A stretch of 64,000 nt of DNA from assembly GCF_001426865.1 (NCBI RefSeq), contig NZ_LMFO01000011.1, forward strand, positions 1 through 64,000, in the 5' to 3' direction. Made by a program: the position numbers and the translations under genes. Position 1 is the first letter of the stretch, and each line of letters begins with the position of its first letter. The notes under the pieces are model-generated. The model was not told the DNA's origin. It was given only the letters and a program-made list of their open reading frames with translations, and made no database searches. Source of the DNA: Paenibacillus sp. Root52 (GTDB lineage Bacteria; Bacillota; Bacilli; Paenibacillales; Paenibacillaceae). This document shows positions 1-9,419 of this stretch, piece after piece.

Positions 1-44
1 GCCGCCAGCGTTCGTCCTGAGCCAGGATCAAACTCTCCAATAAA
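1..44 (-). rRNA. 16S rRNA, 5' end (partial)
   Basis: The reverse complement reads GAGTTTGATCCTGGCTCAGG followed by the conserved GACGAACGCTGGCGGC, the universal start of bacterial 16S rRNA (27F primer region). The gene continues beyond the left edge. The mature 5' end is placed at the TTTATTGGAGAG stretch by analogy with Bacillus. Confidence 0.97.
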
Positions 45-237
45 GTATTGAAAAGAGCGATTAGCTCATTTTGAAACTGACGAGATTAAAAATCTCATTT
101 ATGCTTCGAAACCATCCAGTCCGAAGACATGTACGATTTCTCAGCGTCGATCTTGCAAGCAAGATCGCTACTCACTCGTTGTTCAGTTTTCAAAGATCAA
201 ACTTTTCATTCGCTACCGAAGTTGTTCGCTTCAGCAA
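45..237 (-). other. rRNA operon leader with boxA-like and hairpin elements
   Basis: This is the transcribed spacer between the rRNA promoter and the 16S gene. Around 181-205 the minus strand contains TGATCTTTGAAAACTG, which resembles the boxA antitermination element of rRNA leaders. At 150-167 lies a perfect small hairpin (GATCTTGC / GCAAGATC). Short reading frames here have no convincing translation signals and are not genes. Confidence 0.6.
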
Positions 238-244
238 CTCTTAT

Positions 245-273
245 ATATTATCACGTCCGAACCAACTTTGCAA
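245..273 (-). promoter_or_regulatory. rRNA operon promoter
   Basis: On the minus strand TTGCAA and TAATAT are separated by exactly 17 bases. An A-rich tract (AAACTTAAAAAAAG) lies directly upstream in the place of an UP element. The position, about 200 bases before the 16S start, fits an rrn promoter. Confidence 0.6.
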
Positions 274-359
274 GCTCTTTTTTTAAGTTTCTTTCGAAGC
301 TTATTTTGTTTGCTTGCCGCACCGTGTTTCTCGTGTTTTCTTGGCCGGAATAAGAATAT

Positions 360-790
360 ATCATGAATAACAACCACTTGTAAAGAGTTAATTTCAAATT
401 ATTTTATTATATACCTAGATAACATGCATTATTATATCCTTTCTTCTATTATAAATTCATCCTCATTAAACCTGAGCTCTACATTACCAACCGTATATAA
501 ACCTTTAATTCAACTCAAATACATAAACGTTCAATCCTTTTGATTGCAGAATGCCATAGAGAACTCTATGCAGAACACCAATCTCCGTCATACCACCCTA
601 CCTTATATTCATACTTTTATATAATAGATTATCACAAAGGTTATTCATCGCTTCTTCTATTAATGTAACTATCTTCATATAAATGATGTGAGTTTTGACA
701 AGCTACTATCGCTATTGTTACCTTTATAGCAGAAGTGAGTAATTCAATATCATATATAGATAAAAATGTAGTTCCAAAAATAAGATAGAC
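360..790. other. AT-rich intergenic region without a gene
   Basis: AT-rich spacer between the rRNA promoter and the DedA gene. I see no reading frame with a ribosome-binding site, no tRNA and no strong terminator. A TTGACA at 695-700 could be part of the promoter of the following gene, but no good -10 lies at the right distance. Confidence 0.5.
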
Positions 791-806
791 TCTTGGAGGG
801 CGTAGC

Positions 807-1406
807 GTGACTCAATGGATCACAGAATTTATCCTTTTTTTCAAAGACTTGTCATATGCAGGTGTGGTCATTGCTTTATCATTTGAATTTGTGCCTGCCG
901 AACTCGTTCTCCCGCTTGCAGGTTACTGGGTTTACCTTGGGGATATGAATCTTATTCTTACGATTATAGCAGGTACGGTTGGAGGGACATTCGGCCCACT
1001 AACGCTGTATGCGCTTGGTCGGTTTGGTGGAAGACCCCTCGTTGAGAAATACGGTAAGTATTTTTTCATTCGAACACATCATTTAGAAGCTTCAGATCGT
1101 TTCTTTGAGAAATACGGCAGTGGGGTGGCCTTCTATGGGCGCTTCGTGCCAGGGGTTAGAACTTTGATATCTATACCTTGCGGTGTTACCAAAATGAATG
1201 TTTTTAAATTCAGTCTGTATACCTTCTTAGCTATGCTGCCCATTACATCGCTTTATGTATATCTAGGCTTTAAGCTGGGCGCTCAGTGGGAGCATGTGGA
1301 TGAGATTATCAAACCTTATATCCTACCGGCGGCTGCAATCTTTATAATCGGTTTTGGACTTTATGTTCTTATTAAACGATTCAGAAAAGGACGCGTATCA
1401 CAGTAA
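807..1406 (+). CDS. DedA family membrane protein
   Basis: 199-residue polytopic membrane protein of the DedA / SNARE-associated (VTT) family; family members include undecaprenyl-phosphate and lipid flippases and proteins needed for membrane homeostasis. Visible hallmarks are acidic residues in the first hydrophobic segment (E27, E32), the glycine-rich GRFGGRPLVEKYGKY stretch (71-85) and the signature GRFVPGVRT (111-119) with its two conserved arginines. About four hydrophobic segments are seen, the last near 168-190. The GTG start follows GGAGGG at a good distance. It stands alone between the rRNA promoter and a hairpin, so it is probably monocistronic. The exact substrate cannot be told from sequence. 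Confidence 0.9.
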   Translation: MTQWITEFILFFKDLSYAGVVIALSFEFVPAELVLPLAGYWVYLGDMNLILTIIAGTVGGTFGPLTLYALGRFGGRPLVEKYGKYFFIRTHHLEASDRFFEKYGSGVAFYGRFVPGVRTLISIPCGVTKMNVFKFSLYTFLAMLPITSLYVYLGFKLGAQWEHVDEIIKPYILPAAAIFIIGFGLYVLIKRFRKGRVSQ

Positions 1407-1884
1407 ACGACTGATGGTCTAGCTGACTTGTTGATCATCCAGTATATTGATTGATGGAACGTTAGAGACCTACGAGCTGAATCTCGGTAGCTCCTGCTGG
1501 GATAACGGTGTTGAATTTTCTTTGAACCCTCGGTCTCACTTCTCTACTCCGTCTCTTCACCTTAACGCATTCCGTTAATAAGCAATTTGGCGGTTCCATG
1601 TGGTAGGGCGGCTCCAATCTGAGTGTAAGCATCCGTTTGTAATAACGCAATGAAATAAATAAGCCCAGACTAACCGTGATGAGCGGTTGGCTGGGCTTAA
1701 ATTATGCCTTACTATATTATTCGATTTACTCGAATACATAGAAACTTATTTTACAATCATATGACTCCACCAAGATTATGTTGATCATTGCCTCGTATTG
1801 CATCCCAATGGATTTAACTCATGCGAATAACGCCAAGACATGTATGCCGCGCTTTCCTCAATTAGTTTTCACCTTACAAAACGG
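1407..1884. other. Intergenic region between convergent genes
   Basis: Apart from the hairpin at 1661-1698 I see nothing supported here. A 62-codon minus-strand frame (1462-1650) lacks a ribosome-binding site. Confidence 0.5.
1661..1698. terminator. Strong hairpin, probable bidirectional terminator
   Basis: A 15-bp stem with one bulged A: AAGCCCAG-CTAACCG pairs with CGGTTGG-CTGGGCTT. The minus-strand side is followed by TATTTATTTC, the plus-strand side by AAATTAT. It lies between the convergent DedA and acetyltransferase genes. Confidence 0.6.
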
Positions 1885-2526
1885 TTAAGGTTCTAACACT
1901 TTACAATCGGCCATAATCTCCGGTTTGTAACGCATGCTGTCCGCTTCTGTGATTGGACGTATGACTTTACATGGAACACCAGCAGCTAATAAGTTTGCCG
2001 GAATATCACGCGTAACCACGCTCCCCGCGCCAATCACACTTCCGCTTCCAATCGTAACGCCTCCACATACTGTAACATTGGCAGAGATCCATACATCATC
2101 ACCAATTGTGACGGGTTTGGCGTAACATAACGATTTAATATCTCCATTTTGATCCAACATCTGTCTGCGCTCAGACGCAATAAAGGGATGAACGGGAGTA
2201 ACAATGGTTACATTAGGCCCAAAGCTGACATAATCACCTATCGTCACTTGTGCATCATCCTGTACAGTTAGGTTGTAATTTCCGAAGAAGTGATCCCCAA
2301 TCCGGGTATGCACACCATAATGAAAGAAGATTGGACCTTGTATGAATCCCCCTTCCCCCTTAGACCCCAACAACTGTTGTAAAATCATTTCCCGTTCTTC
2401 ACTCTGATCCTCATACGTCAGGCTATATTGTTGACTTAGGTTGTGTGAACGGCGTTTGATTTCCTTCAATTCTGGATTACTTGGACTAAAAAGAATTCCC
2501 TTCCTGATCCGTTCTTCTTCTCTCAT
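1885..2526 (-). CDS. Maltose/galactoside O-acetyltransferase family (hexapeptide repeat)
   Basis: 213-residue left-handed beta-helix acetyltransferase of the Maa/LacA type, which transfers acetyl from acetyl-CoA to a sugar hydroxyl. Visible are an N-terminal helical cap and isoleucine-rich hexapeptide repeats such as VTIGDYVSFGPNVTIVTP, with the PVHP motif carrying the likely catalytic histidine. The C-terminal part IGSGSVIGAGSVVTRDIPAN followed by GVPCKVIR is typical of the family. An upstream in-frame ATG overlaps the GGAGG; the sixth codon ATG lies 8 bases after it and is taken as start. It stands alone, and its substrate is unknown. Confidence 0.85.
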   Translation of the reverse strand: MREEERIRKGILFSPSNPELKEIKRRSHNLSQQYSLTYEDQSEEREMILQQLLGSKGEGGFIQGPIFFHYGVHTRIGDHFFGNYNLTVQDDAQVTIGDYVSFGPNVTIVTPVHPFIASERRQMLDQNGDIKSLCYAKPVTIGDDVWISANVTVCGGVTIGSGSVIGAGSVVTRDIPANLLAAGVPCKVIRPITEADSMRYKPEIMADCKVLEP

Positions 2527-2774
2527 ACTCATAACCTCCACAGCGTATTGATGTTAGTCATAAGGTTTCTATTTCATTTCAACACTAAATACCAGCCGTG
2601 ATAATGAATTCGAGACATTTTCCTCTGATAACAGATTCTTCGTAATGTGTGTTTACTAAGTGGTCGGACTAGCATCTTCTCAGCTACGAGGTCATCATAA
2701 TTCCTGTAACTGGTTTCATGTCAATGGCTGCTCTGACTATAAAAAGTTAAGCTCATCGCCCGCACAAAGACGTA

Positions 2775-2801
2775 AATCCACAGAATCCTCTTCTGTGGAT
2801 T
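2775..2801 (-). terminator. Hairpin at the end of the ROK gene
   Basis: A perfect 11-bp stem, AATCCACAGAA / TTCTGTGGATT, with a 5-base loop begins at the stop codon of the ROK gene. The run of T after it is poor, so termination is inferred from position. Confidence 0.5.
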
Positions 2802-3810
2802 ATATCGATTCCTCAAGGATCGTCTCCCTTAACTCTTGAAGAATCATCCATCTTAGTCCTGCATCAAAATCTTTTTGAAATGTCCCTTGGTACACCACTT
2901 CAGGAAACGTAGGCATTGGATGTTCCATCTGATACTGCTTCCATGCAGCCTCCAGTTGCTCTATCTCCACTCTCTCCTGATAAATAACAATCTGATGTGG
3001 AGCTACAATAGCATTAATCGTTTGGATGATCTGGCAAACTTGCAAGAGGAACTCGTCATCGTTCATCTTAGCCTTCCAATTCGGCGCAGAAGGCAGATAC
3101 TTAATTTCGCCAGACATTCCATTCTTTCCTTGCATGATCTGTCCATTCAACATGATTCCAAGGCCAGGTGGATACCGATTAGGGAAATAGATTCCGGTCA
3201 CACACTGCTCTTTCATCTCCTCATGCTGAATGCAGTACCCGCTGATCGCAGCGTTAACGTCGTTCTCGACAAGAACTTTCAGACCGAATTCACTCTGAAT
3301 ATCTTGAATCAAACGTGAATTAATAAGTTCATCATGACTACTCACCGTAATATCCCCATCGACTGCTTGCCCTGGAATACCTATGCCGATCCGGTGAATA
3401 GAAGGATATGACGTAACGCATTGTTTGATCAATTGAAGAATGTGTTGTTTATCCAAGACAGGAAGAATGCACTCTTCCTTAGACAGCACTTCATTTTCCA
3501 AGTTAATCACGGTTGCTGAGATTAGTTCTTCACCTTTCATTTCTTGGATATATAACACCAGTGCAAGTCTGTAATTATAATTGTATCGATAAGCTTGCGC
3601 CGGTCTGCCGCCATTCGATGGAACTACTTTATCTTCAAATAACTCGCCACGATTATATAGTTCCTTCACCAAAGCGTTAATTGTCACCACACTAAGCTTC
3701 GTTAATGAAGCTAGTTGCGGCTTGGTCGCCGTTTCGATCTGTTGCATCACTTCACGTACATTATTTAGATTGATGTGTTTCATCAATTTTGCATTCGCTT
3801 TTCTCATCAT
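2800..3810 (-). CDS. ROK family transcriptional regulator
   Basis: 336-residue protein with an N-terminal winged helix-turn-helix (about residues 10-65, with the stretch KPQLASLTKLSVVTINALVK) followed by a ROK domain (about 80-330). ROK signs are GIGIPGQAVDG and VLVENDVNAAISGYC. The region GMSGEIKYLPS replaces the usual GxAGEIGH, and the CxCGxxGC zinc motif of active ROK kinases is absent. A role as sugar-responsive regulator (NagC/XylR type) is therefore more likely than a kinase. A GAGGTGGG precedes the ATG by 9 bases. It is the last gene of a minus-strand group with an MFS transporter and a 38-residue membrane peptide, so it probably controls that transporter; the ligand is unknown. Confidence 0.85.
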   Translation of the reverse strand: MMRKANAKLMKHINLNNVREVMQQIETATKPQLASLTKLSVVTINALVKELYNRGELFEDKVVPSNGGRPAQAYRYNYNYRLALVLYIQEMKGEELISATVINLENEVLSKEECILPVLDKQHILQLIKQCVTSYPSIHRIGIGIPGQAVDGDITVSSHDELINSRLIQDIQSEFGLKVLVENDVNAAISGYCIQHEEMKEQCVTGIYFPNRYPPGLGIMLNGQIMQGKNGMSGEIKYLPSAPNWKAKMNDDEFLLQVCQIIQTINAIVAPHQIVIYQERVEIEQLEAAWKQYQMEHPMPTFPEVVYQGTFQKDFDAGLRWMILQELRETILEESI

Positions 3811-3904
3811 CCGCTTGTTCCCACCTCAGTTCTTCACCAAACAAGAAGAAACAGCAGTACCATGTCTTCCAACTTGTAAAACTTATTTTAGCACTTTTGC
3901 TCCT

Positions 3905-4021
3905 TTACTCAAACAAGTCATCCATTGACCGAACCGGCTTCACTTCAATAGGTTCTTTCGAAATAGACAAGCTCGCATAGGCACCCACCCAAATGATTGC
4001 CGCTAAAATAATGTATACCAT
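3905..4021 (-). CDS. 38-residue single-span membrane peptide
   Basis: Small gene reading MVYIILAAIIWVGAYASLSI, then a charged tail ending in SMDDLFE. The first 20 residues form one membrane helix and the tail is acidic. Translation support is strong: GGAGGTGA lies 6 bases before the ATG, and the TGA of that ribosome-binding site is the stop codon of the MFS gene upstream, so the two are probably translationally coupled. The ROK regulator follows 94 bases downstream. Function is unknown. By position it could be a small accessory subunit of the transporter; no family was recognised. Confidence 0.7.
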   Translation of the reverse strand: MVYIILAAIIWVGAYASLSISKEPIEVKPVRSMDDLFE

Positions 4022-4027
4022 ATCTGC

Positions 4028-5227
4028 TCACCTCCCCAACTTGTGCGGCTTAAGAAGCAGACGATTCACTGTCTCTGCACTAAGCAACATAAGTACAAGT
4101 AGGACGAACACAACGATCGGAAAAGCACCTGTACCTGCTCGCGCCGCCAGAATTCCGAACAACGGTGGAATCAATGTCGTTCCGCTATACGCAACGGCCA
4201 TCTGGTAGCCCATTAGCTTGGCGGAATTTTCTTTGCCAAATCGAGTAGGCGTTTCATGTAAAAGCCCTGGGTAGATCGGAGCGAGGCCAAGTCCCACCAG
4301 TACAAATCCCGCTACAGAAAACGTGGAAGGCAGTGGGAGCAATAAGATGATTCCGCCCGCTATCGTTACCCATTGTCCATACCGAATCAACAAACGATTT
4401 TGAACTTTTAATGTAATGAAGCCTGTAATCAACCTGCCAAATGTGATACCTGCATAATATAGTGAGATGCTCGTTGCAGCTACTTCCGCTGAAAGATTCC
4501 TCGTGCCTACCAAATAACTGGCTCCCCATAATCCAACGGTGGTTTCCACCCCGCAATACAATAGAAAGGCTAGCAAAGACGGCTTAACTCCTCTTATATT
4601 CAGCACCCTCACCGGAAGACCCGTGTGCGACTGCTGCTCTGTCTCCACATGCTCTGGTTGTGATGATTCCCGCGTTGCAGCCACACGTTTCCATAGAGGC
4701 AAGGTTACGAGTAATACAACGACAAGTATCAGTTGGATGATCGCAACGGCTGTATAGCCGCCTCTCCATGAGTTCTCGCCTGCGATATAACCAGCCATGA
4801 TGATCGGCCCCATGGTAGCACCAATGCCCCAGAAGCAATGCAGCCAGTTCATATGGTGTGCTTGGTAATTCTCGGCTACGTAGTGGTTCAATGCGGCATC
4901 TACCGCTCCAGCCCCTAGACCCAAAGGAATAGCCAAGAGCATAAACCAAATCATAGAAGGAGCCATCGAAAACCCAAATAGTGATACTGCAGTTAACAGG
5001 CAACTGAACAAGGTGATCTTTCCTGTCCCTATTGCCCGAATCATTCTGCCGCTTGCCAAACTAGAAACGATTGTCCCTCCAGCAATAATCATGGATATTA
5101 ATCCTGCCGACCCTACGGAAGAACCAATCTCAGGCCACATGACAGGCCAAGCAGAACCAAGAAGTGAATCCGGAAGCCCTAGACTAATGAAGGCTAGATA
5201 GATTATGACCAGAAACCAAGTTGCCAT
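4028..5227 (-). CDS. MFS transporter (sugar permease-like)
   Basis: 399-residue major facilitator with about 12 hydrophobic segments. The first helix reads FLVIIYLAFISLGLPDSLLG, with the GxxDxxxG pattern seen in FucP/YbjJ-type permeases. A basic loop with KPS separates the two halves near residue 205. The start is the ATG of MATW, 8 bases after GAGGAG; the in-frame extension of 43 codons upstream has no hydrophobic or family-like character. Its stop codon lies inside the ribosome-binding site of the 38-residue peptide. With the ROK regulator downstream a sugar or glycoside substrate is inferred, not shown. Confidence 0.85.
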   Translation of the reverse strand: MATWFLVIIYLAFISLGLPDSLLGSAWPVMWPEIGSSVGSAGLISMIIAGGTIVSSLASGRMIRAIGTGKITLFSCLLTAVSLFGFSMAPSMIWFMLLAIPLGLGAGAVDAALNHYVAENYQAHHMNWLHCFWGIGATMGPIIMAGYIAGENSWRGGYTAVAIIQLILVVVLLVTLPLWKRVAATRESSQPEHVETEQQSHTGLPVRVLNIRGVKPSLLAFLLYCGVETTVGLWGASYLVGTRNLSAEVAATSISLYYAGITFGRLITGFITLKVQNRLLIRYGQWVTIAGGIILLLPLPSTFSVAGFVLVGLGLAPIYPGLLHETPTRFGKENSAKLMGYQMAVAYSGTTLIPPLFGILAARAGTGAFPIVVFVLLVLMLLSAETVNRLLLKPHKLGR

Positions 5228-5377
5228 GGATGTAACTCCTCTCTTTAATACTAAATAAATATTCTTTATAAAGTTTATATTGTAAGTATGCGAGTGATGA
5301 CAATCTTTTGTCAATATCCATTCATTGGATTGCTTGTGGTTGTGTTCAACATTCATTAACTATGTATGATCATGAAT

Positions 5378-5409
5378 AAAAGACCGGGGGTATTAACCCA
5401 CGGCCTTTC
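5378..5409 (-). terminator. Terminator of the TraB-like gene
   Basis: On the minus strand AAAGGCCGTGGGT pairs imperfectly with ACCCCCGGTCTTT across a TAAT loop, and the sequence then continues TTTATTC. It lies 85 bases after the stop of the TraB-like gene. Confidence 0.5.
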
Positions 5410-5494
5410 ACTCACTTTACCTTCACTAACAATAATCATTCATGTTAAGGCGTTTATTTCTTTTAAGATTACATAGCTACCTTGCTACTCAGCC

Positions 5495-6715
5495 TTATTT
5501 CCGCTCTACTGTATACCCTTTGTCTTCAAGAAGCTTCACGATTCCGTGCTCACCCAGGTAGTGGGCTGCGCCAACGACGATGAAGTACTCTTCACCTTTA
5601 CCATTTTTCAGGTATCCGTCGATTTTATCTGCCATATCAATATTGCGATCAACCAGCATAGCTTTGTTGTATTCTTCGTTGCCTGAGAAACTGTTCGTCA
5701 GTTCAAGCAGCTGCTCCTCATTCCCCGTTTTCCACATCTCCGCCATTTGGTTCACACTAGTATCTAATACATCGAAGTTATCAATGGTTGATTTGAGCGT
5801 TTCCTCTTGCAGCTCTTTAGAGAAGTTGTTGAACATTCCCAGCTGAGATTCAATGGATTCCAGTTCAATGACTGGAAGTTGACGCTGTACCGCTTTCTGG
5901 ATGAAATACAGATCTACACCTTCTGATGCTTCATATCCACCATCCACTGACTTGAGACCTCCGAGCGTAATTTCGACTACCCAAGGTTTGAATGTATCAA
6001 AAGCATTCGGCTCGATATCATTTTCCTTCAAAAGTTTGCCCAAACTTGCATACGTCTCGCTGGAGATATGATCTTTCAGCGTTGTTCCATCTTGATAGGT
6101 GCCGAGATCGAGGATCATCTTCTGCTGCTCTTCACCCACTGCTTTACCAATATCTACTTCTACACCCAAGTAGTCTGCTTCTGCAAAGGCTTCTTCAAAT
6201 TCAGGACGCAGTGGGTAGAAGCTCTCATCTGCAATGTGCATTGAACCTACCAGATAGACGGTATTTCCGTTCTTCTCGACTTCCCACATAAAGCCACGTC
6301 CACCGGTTTGGACGGTCTCTGTGTCTCCACCTTTGGATACAAGCAATACGGTACGGGTAGAGGAATCCCAGCGAACTTCATAACCCGCTGCATCACCAAC
6401 GATGCGAATCGGTGCATACGTTACCCCGTCGATCCGTGTAAGCTTGCTTTTCAGTGTAATCGTCCGGCCATCGACTACAGCCGTAATCGTATCATCTGTT
6501 GCTGTAGTCAGCTTAACATCCATCGCATCCAGCGTTGTACGCAGTGGAACAAGTGTAGTTCCTTTCTCTAGGATTGGTGCACCTGTAGCGTATTGTACGG
6601 CCTGATCATTGACCTTAACGGAAGTCTCCTGAGGTGCAGCCATAGCTGGTACTGCTGATGCGAGCAAACCTACCGAGACGGTAAGAGATAAGAGCATGCG
6701 TTTCCAATTTTTCAT
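5495..6715 (-). CDS. Secreted TraB/GumN-type protein with copper amine oxidase-like stalk domain
   Basis: 406 residues. A signal peptide (1-26, ending AVPAMAA) is followed by a copper amine oxidase N-terminal-like domain (about 30-130) with the repeats LVPLRTTLDAMDVKL and YAPIRIVGDAAGYEVRW, common in Paenibacillus wall proteins. From about 140 to the end is a TraB/GumN domain: YLVGSMHIADESFYPL, the GVEVDIG motif, and the C-terminal GAAHYLGEHGIVKLLEDKGY. GxxH motifs of this kind occur in the Tiki/TraB metalloprotease superfamily, so an extracytoplasmic hydrolase is plausible but unproven. AAAGGAG precedes the ATG. It is probably monocistronic. Confidence 0.85.
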   Translation of the reverse strand: MKNWKRMLLSLTVSVGLLASAVPAMAAPQETSVKVNDQAVQYATGAPILEKGTTLVPLRTTLDAMDVKLTTATDDTITAVVDGRTITLKSKLTRIDGVTYAPIRIVGDAAGYEVRWDSSTRTVLLVSKGGDTETVQTGGRGFMWEVEKNGNTVYLVGSMHIADESFYPLRPEFEEAFAEADYLGVEVDIGKAVGEEQQKMILDLGTYQDGTTLKDHISSETYASLGKLLKENDIEPNAFDTFKPWVVEITLGGLKSVDGGYEASEGVDLYFIQKAVQRQLPVIELESIESQLGMFNNFSKELQEETLKSTIDNFDVLDTSVNQMAEMWKTGNEEQLLELTNSFSGNEEYNKAMLVDRNIDMADKIDGYLKNGKGEEYFIVVGAAHYLGEHGIVKLLEDKGYTVERK

Positions 6716-6987
6716 ATTATGTATTCTCCTTTGGGATAAGTATAGTTGCCAATCATTGATTTAATAGAATGGACATACTTAGTTCATACGGATAAAGGTG
6801 GAACAAGGTCCCATCTTATTTTCGGAGTAGCTCCTATTCAGTGGAAAGTCTGGATGTGTCGATCGTTAATAATAACGTAAGAAAAATGACGGACTACAGC
6901 AAGAATCTTCTGTTACACTCAGAGAAGAAGACCCCCAACATTTGGGTTGAAGTGTGATATACATATGCATTGAAAGGTGGAGCATCC

Positions 6988-9243
6988 ATGGAGAACACCG
7001 GCGTAACTGCCGAAGAAACAACCAATAAGAGGCCATTATTCTCTATTAAAAAGAAGCGGATTCCTTCTCTCACACCAGGCTGGAAAGGCGCTGTAGCTGC
7101 TCTATCAATAGTGACACTATTGATATATTTCATTCAAGCCTATTATTATTTGGGATCACGAGGTGCAAGTGACTACTGGATTGGCAGCTTACTGTTCCTA
7201 TTTGCAACATTAGCATTGACCGGAATCCTTACAGGACTGCTGCACTGGGGCAAAAAATTACCTTCACGTTACGTATGGGCCATGCTTACTTCGCTCTTGT
7301 TGCTTTTAATAAGCTTATTGGGCCCCATCCCCCTTACGCTGCTTATTACGGTATGCATCCTCATTTCCTGTTCCGTGCTTGGCGCACTACTCTATCGATT
7401 CATCAGTGGTGTCTACCGGGAAGCTCGAACTTGGAAGAAAGTCCGGGCAGCCGCAAGTGCTGCAATTACTCTCGTCTTCGTCTGCATGCTCGGTTATTGG
7501 ATCGTCAGCGAAGGACAGAAGGTATTTGCTGCGCCCTACCCGTTGCAGACGGTCAAGCCTGCGGAAGCTTACACAACCCTATTAACCAATCCGGCAGAAC
7601 CCGGAACAGCTTCCGTAAAATCCCTAACCTACGGGAGTCATTCGACGTATCGTGACGATCTGAGCACAGAAATGATGCTGACTACCAAATCTGTCGACGG
7701 ATCAGCCTTTGTTGGTGATTGGACGAAGAGACGCACAAGCACGTTTGGTTTTGGCGCTGGCGCAATGCCATTAAACGGAACAGTCTGGTATCCCGAAGGG
7801 GATGGCTCTTTCCCACTTGTGCTCATCGTGCATGGCAACCACCTTGCGACGAAATATTCAGATCCAGGGTATGCCTATTTGGGTGAATTGCTAGCAAGTC
7901 GCGGACATATTGTAGTTTCCATTGATGAAAACTTTCTCAACTCCTCGCCATTTAACGAATTGTTTGTATTCAAACCCCTACAAGGGGAAAATCGGGCGCG
8001 GGGATGGTTGCTACTGGAACACCTTAAGGTGTGGGAAGGATGGAATAATGCACGAAATAATCCATTTTATAATAAAGTCGACATGGAGAAGATTGCCCTA
8101 ATTGGACATTCACGAGGAGCTGAGGCTGTAACCACAGCGGCGGCATACAACAAGATGACATCTTATCCCGAGAATGCCAACATTAAGTTTGATTACAATT
8201 TCAACATCCGATCCATTGTCTCCATAGCTGGTACCGATGGGCAATATAAACCGGCAGGACAGCCCATGTCCTTAAAAGACGTGAATTATCTGGCTCTGCA
8301 TGGCACCCACGATATGGACGTCACCTCGTTTGTCGGAACGAGCCAGTACTACCGGACTGAATTTACGGATCGCAGTAGTGAATTCTTCAAATCTTATGTA
8401 TACATATATGGAGCAAATCATGGACAATTCAATACCGAGTGGGGCAAACATGACGGTGTCGGGTTGGGCAACAAGTTGTTCAACACAGCTGGGCTTCTAC
8501 CACAGGATCAGCAATTACAGGCTGCTAAGGTGCTCATCTCCTCCTTTCTAGAAGCCACCCTTCAGGAGAACACTTCATATCAGATGGTGTTTCAGGATCT
8601 CGGATACGCCAGAGACTGGCTTCCCGAGACGATGTATATCAGCAATTATTGGGACACAAATACGTTAACCATCAGCAGCTATGACGAGGACAGTGATCCA
8701 GGGACAACCACGTTGCCAGGAGGAAGCTTAGAAGGAGAAGGACTGAAGACATGGAAAGAGCAGAACGTCGAGATGGGACATACAACCGATCCATATAACG
8801 CCGTTGCTCTGGCATGGGATCAGACAGCAACGTCCTCCACTCCCGTATACAGAGTAATTCTACCTGATCAAGGCATCGACATTTCGAATCAGAGTTCTAT
8901 TGTATTCTCCATCGCTAATACGGAAACTGATCAAGATGTAGATGGGGCGGATACGCTTGTGGATATTACGATCGTCGTTGAAGACGATCTCGGTAACACT
9001 AGCCGTTTACCGCTGAGTCGCGTCTCTCCGCTGCTGCCAATGTTTGAAGGAGCTTTGGCGAAGTCACCATTTGCACTGTTCAAGACAACGAAAGAGCCGG
9101 TGTTCCAGAATTATGCCTTCCAACTGGCTGATTTCATTGCAATGAACCCAGATCTCGACCCGGAGCAGATCAGAAAAATCAGCTTTGTGTTCGACCAATC
9201 AGAGAAAGGTAGCATTATGATACGGGATATAGGCATTCAGTGA
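6988..9243 (+). CDS. Membrane-anchored alpha/beta hydrolase
   Basis: 751 residues. Four to five hydrophobic segments occupy roughly residues 25-175, then a large extracytoplasmic part follows. An alpha/beta hydrolase core is visible: FPLVLIVHGNH (oxyanion region), the nucleophile elbow GHSRGAEA, and later YLALHGTHDMDV and YIYGANHGQFN, which supply likely acid and histidine residues. The architecture resembles dienelactone hydrolase / PAF-acetylhydrolase-like esterases. The final 200 residues look beta-rich and may be a carbohydrate- or wall-binding module. The start is the ATG 7 bases after AAGGTGG; a TTG six codons upstream has no ribosome-binding site. Substrate unknown. Confidence 0.8.
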   Translation: MENTGVTAEETTNKRPLFSIKKKRIPSLTPGWKGAVAALSIVTLLIYFIQAYYYLGSRGASDYWIGSLLFLFATLALTGILTGLLHWGKKLPSRYVWAMLTSLLLLLISLLGPIPLTLLITVCILISCSVLGALLYRFISGVYREARTWKKVRAAASAAITLVFVCMLGYWIVSEGQKVFAAPYPLQTVKPAEAYTTLLTNPAEPGTASVKSLTYGSHSTYRDDLSTEMMLTTKSVDGSAFVGDWTKRRTSTFGFGAGAMPLNGTVWYPEGDGSFPLVLIVHGNHLATKYSDPGYAYLGELLASRGHIVVSIDENFLNSSPFNELFVFKPLQGENRARGWLLLEHLKVWEGWNNARNNPFYNKVDMEKIALIGHSRGAEAVTTAAAYNKMTSYPENANIKFDYNFNIRSIVSIAGTDGQYKPAGQPMSLKDVNYLALHGTHDMDVTSFVGTSQYYRTEFTDRSSEFFKSYVYIYGANHGQFNTEWGKHDGVGLGNKLFNTAGLLPQDQQLQAAKVLISSFLEATLQENTSYQMVFQDLGYARDWLPETMYISNYWDTNTLTISSYDEDSDPGTTTLPGGSLEGEGLKTWKEQNVEMGHTTDPYNAVALAWDQTATSSTPVYRVILPDQGIDISNQSSIVFSIANTETDQDVDGADTLVDITIVVEDDLGNTSRLPLSRVSPLLPMFEGALAKSPFALFKTTKEPVFQNYAFQLADFIAMNPDLDPEQIRKISFVFDQSEKGSIMIRDIGIQ

Positions 9244-9286
9244 TCATTTCTAATTCGTATAACTGTATCCTATGGATGAAAAAAAC

Positions 9287-9324
9287 ACTCAACTTATTCG
9301 CGATGGGCTGTGAATGAGTTGAGT
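9287..9324. terminator. Bidirectional terminator
   Basis: A 13-bp stem, ACTCAACTTATTC with GAATGAGTTGAGT (one wobble), is preceded by seven A and followed by TATTTCATTTT. It can end both the hydrolase gene (+) and the cyd operon (-). Confidence 0.8.
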
Positions 9325-9419
9325 ATTTCATTTTGCGCTCATAAAATCCGTTCGTCACCTACAACTAAACGTTATCAACGAATAGGCTTCATAAACATAA
9401 ACCAAAACAATCATCAAAT

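Noticed and set aside
71..353. Short plus-strand frames over the rRNA leader
   Set aside because: They lie antisense to the rRNA leader and promoter, with no translation signals.
1462..1650. 62-codon minus-strand frame
   Set aside because: No ribosome-binding site, TTG start, and it lies against the terminator hairpin. The C-terminal composition looks protein-like, but no family was recognised.
2800..3810. Sugar kinase function of the ROK protein
   Set aside because: It has an N-terminal winged helix, and the zinc motif and GxAGEIGH histidine of ROK kinases are missing.
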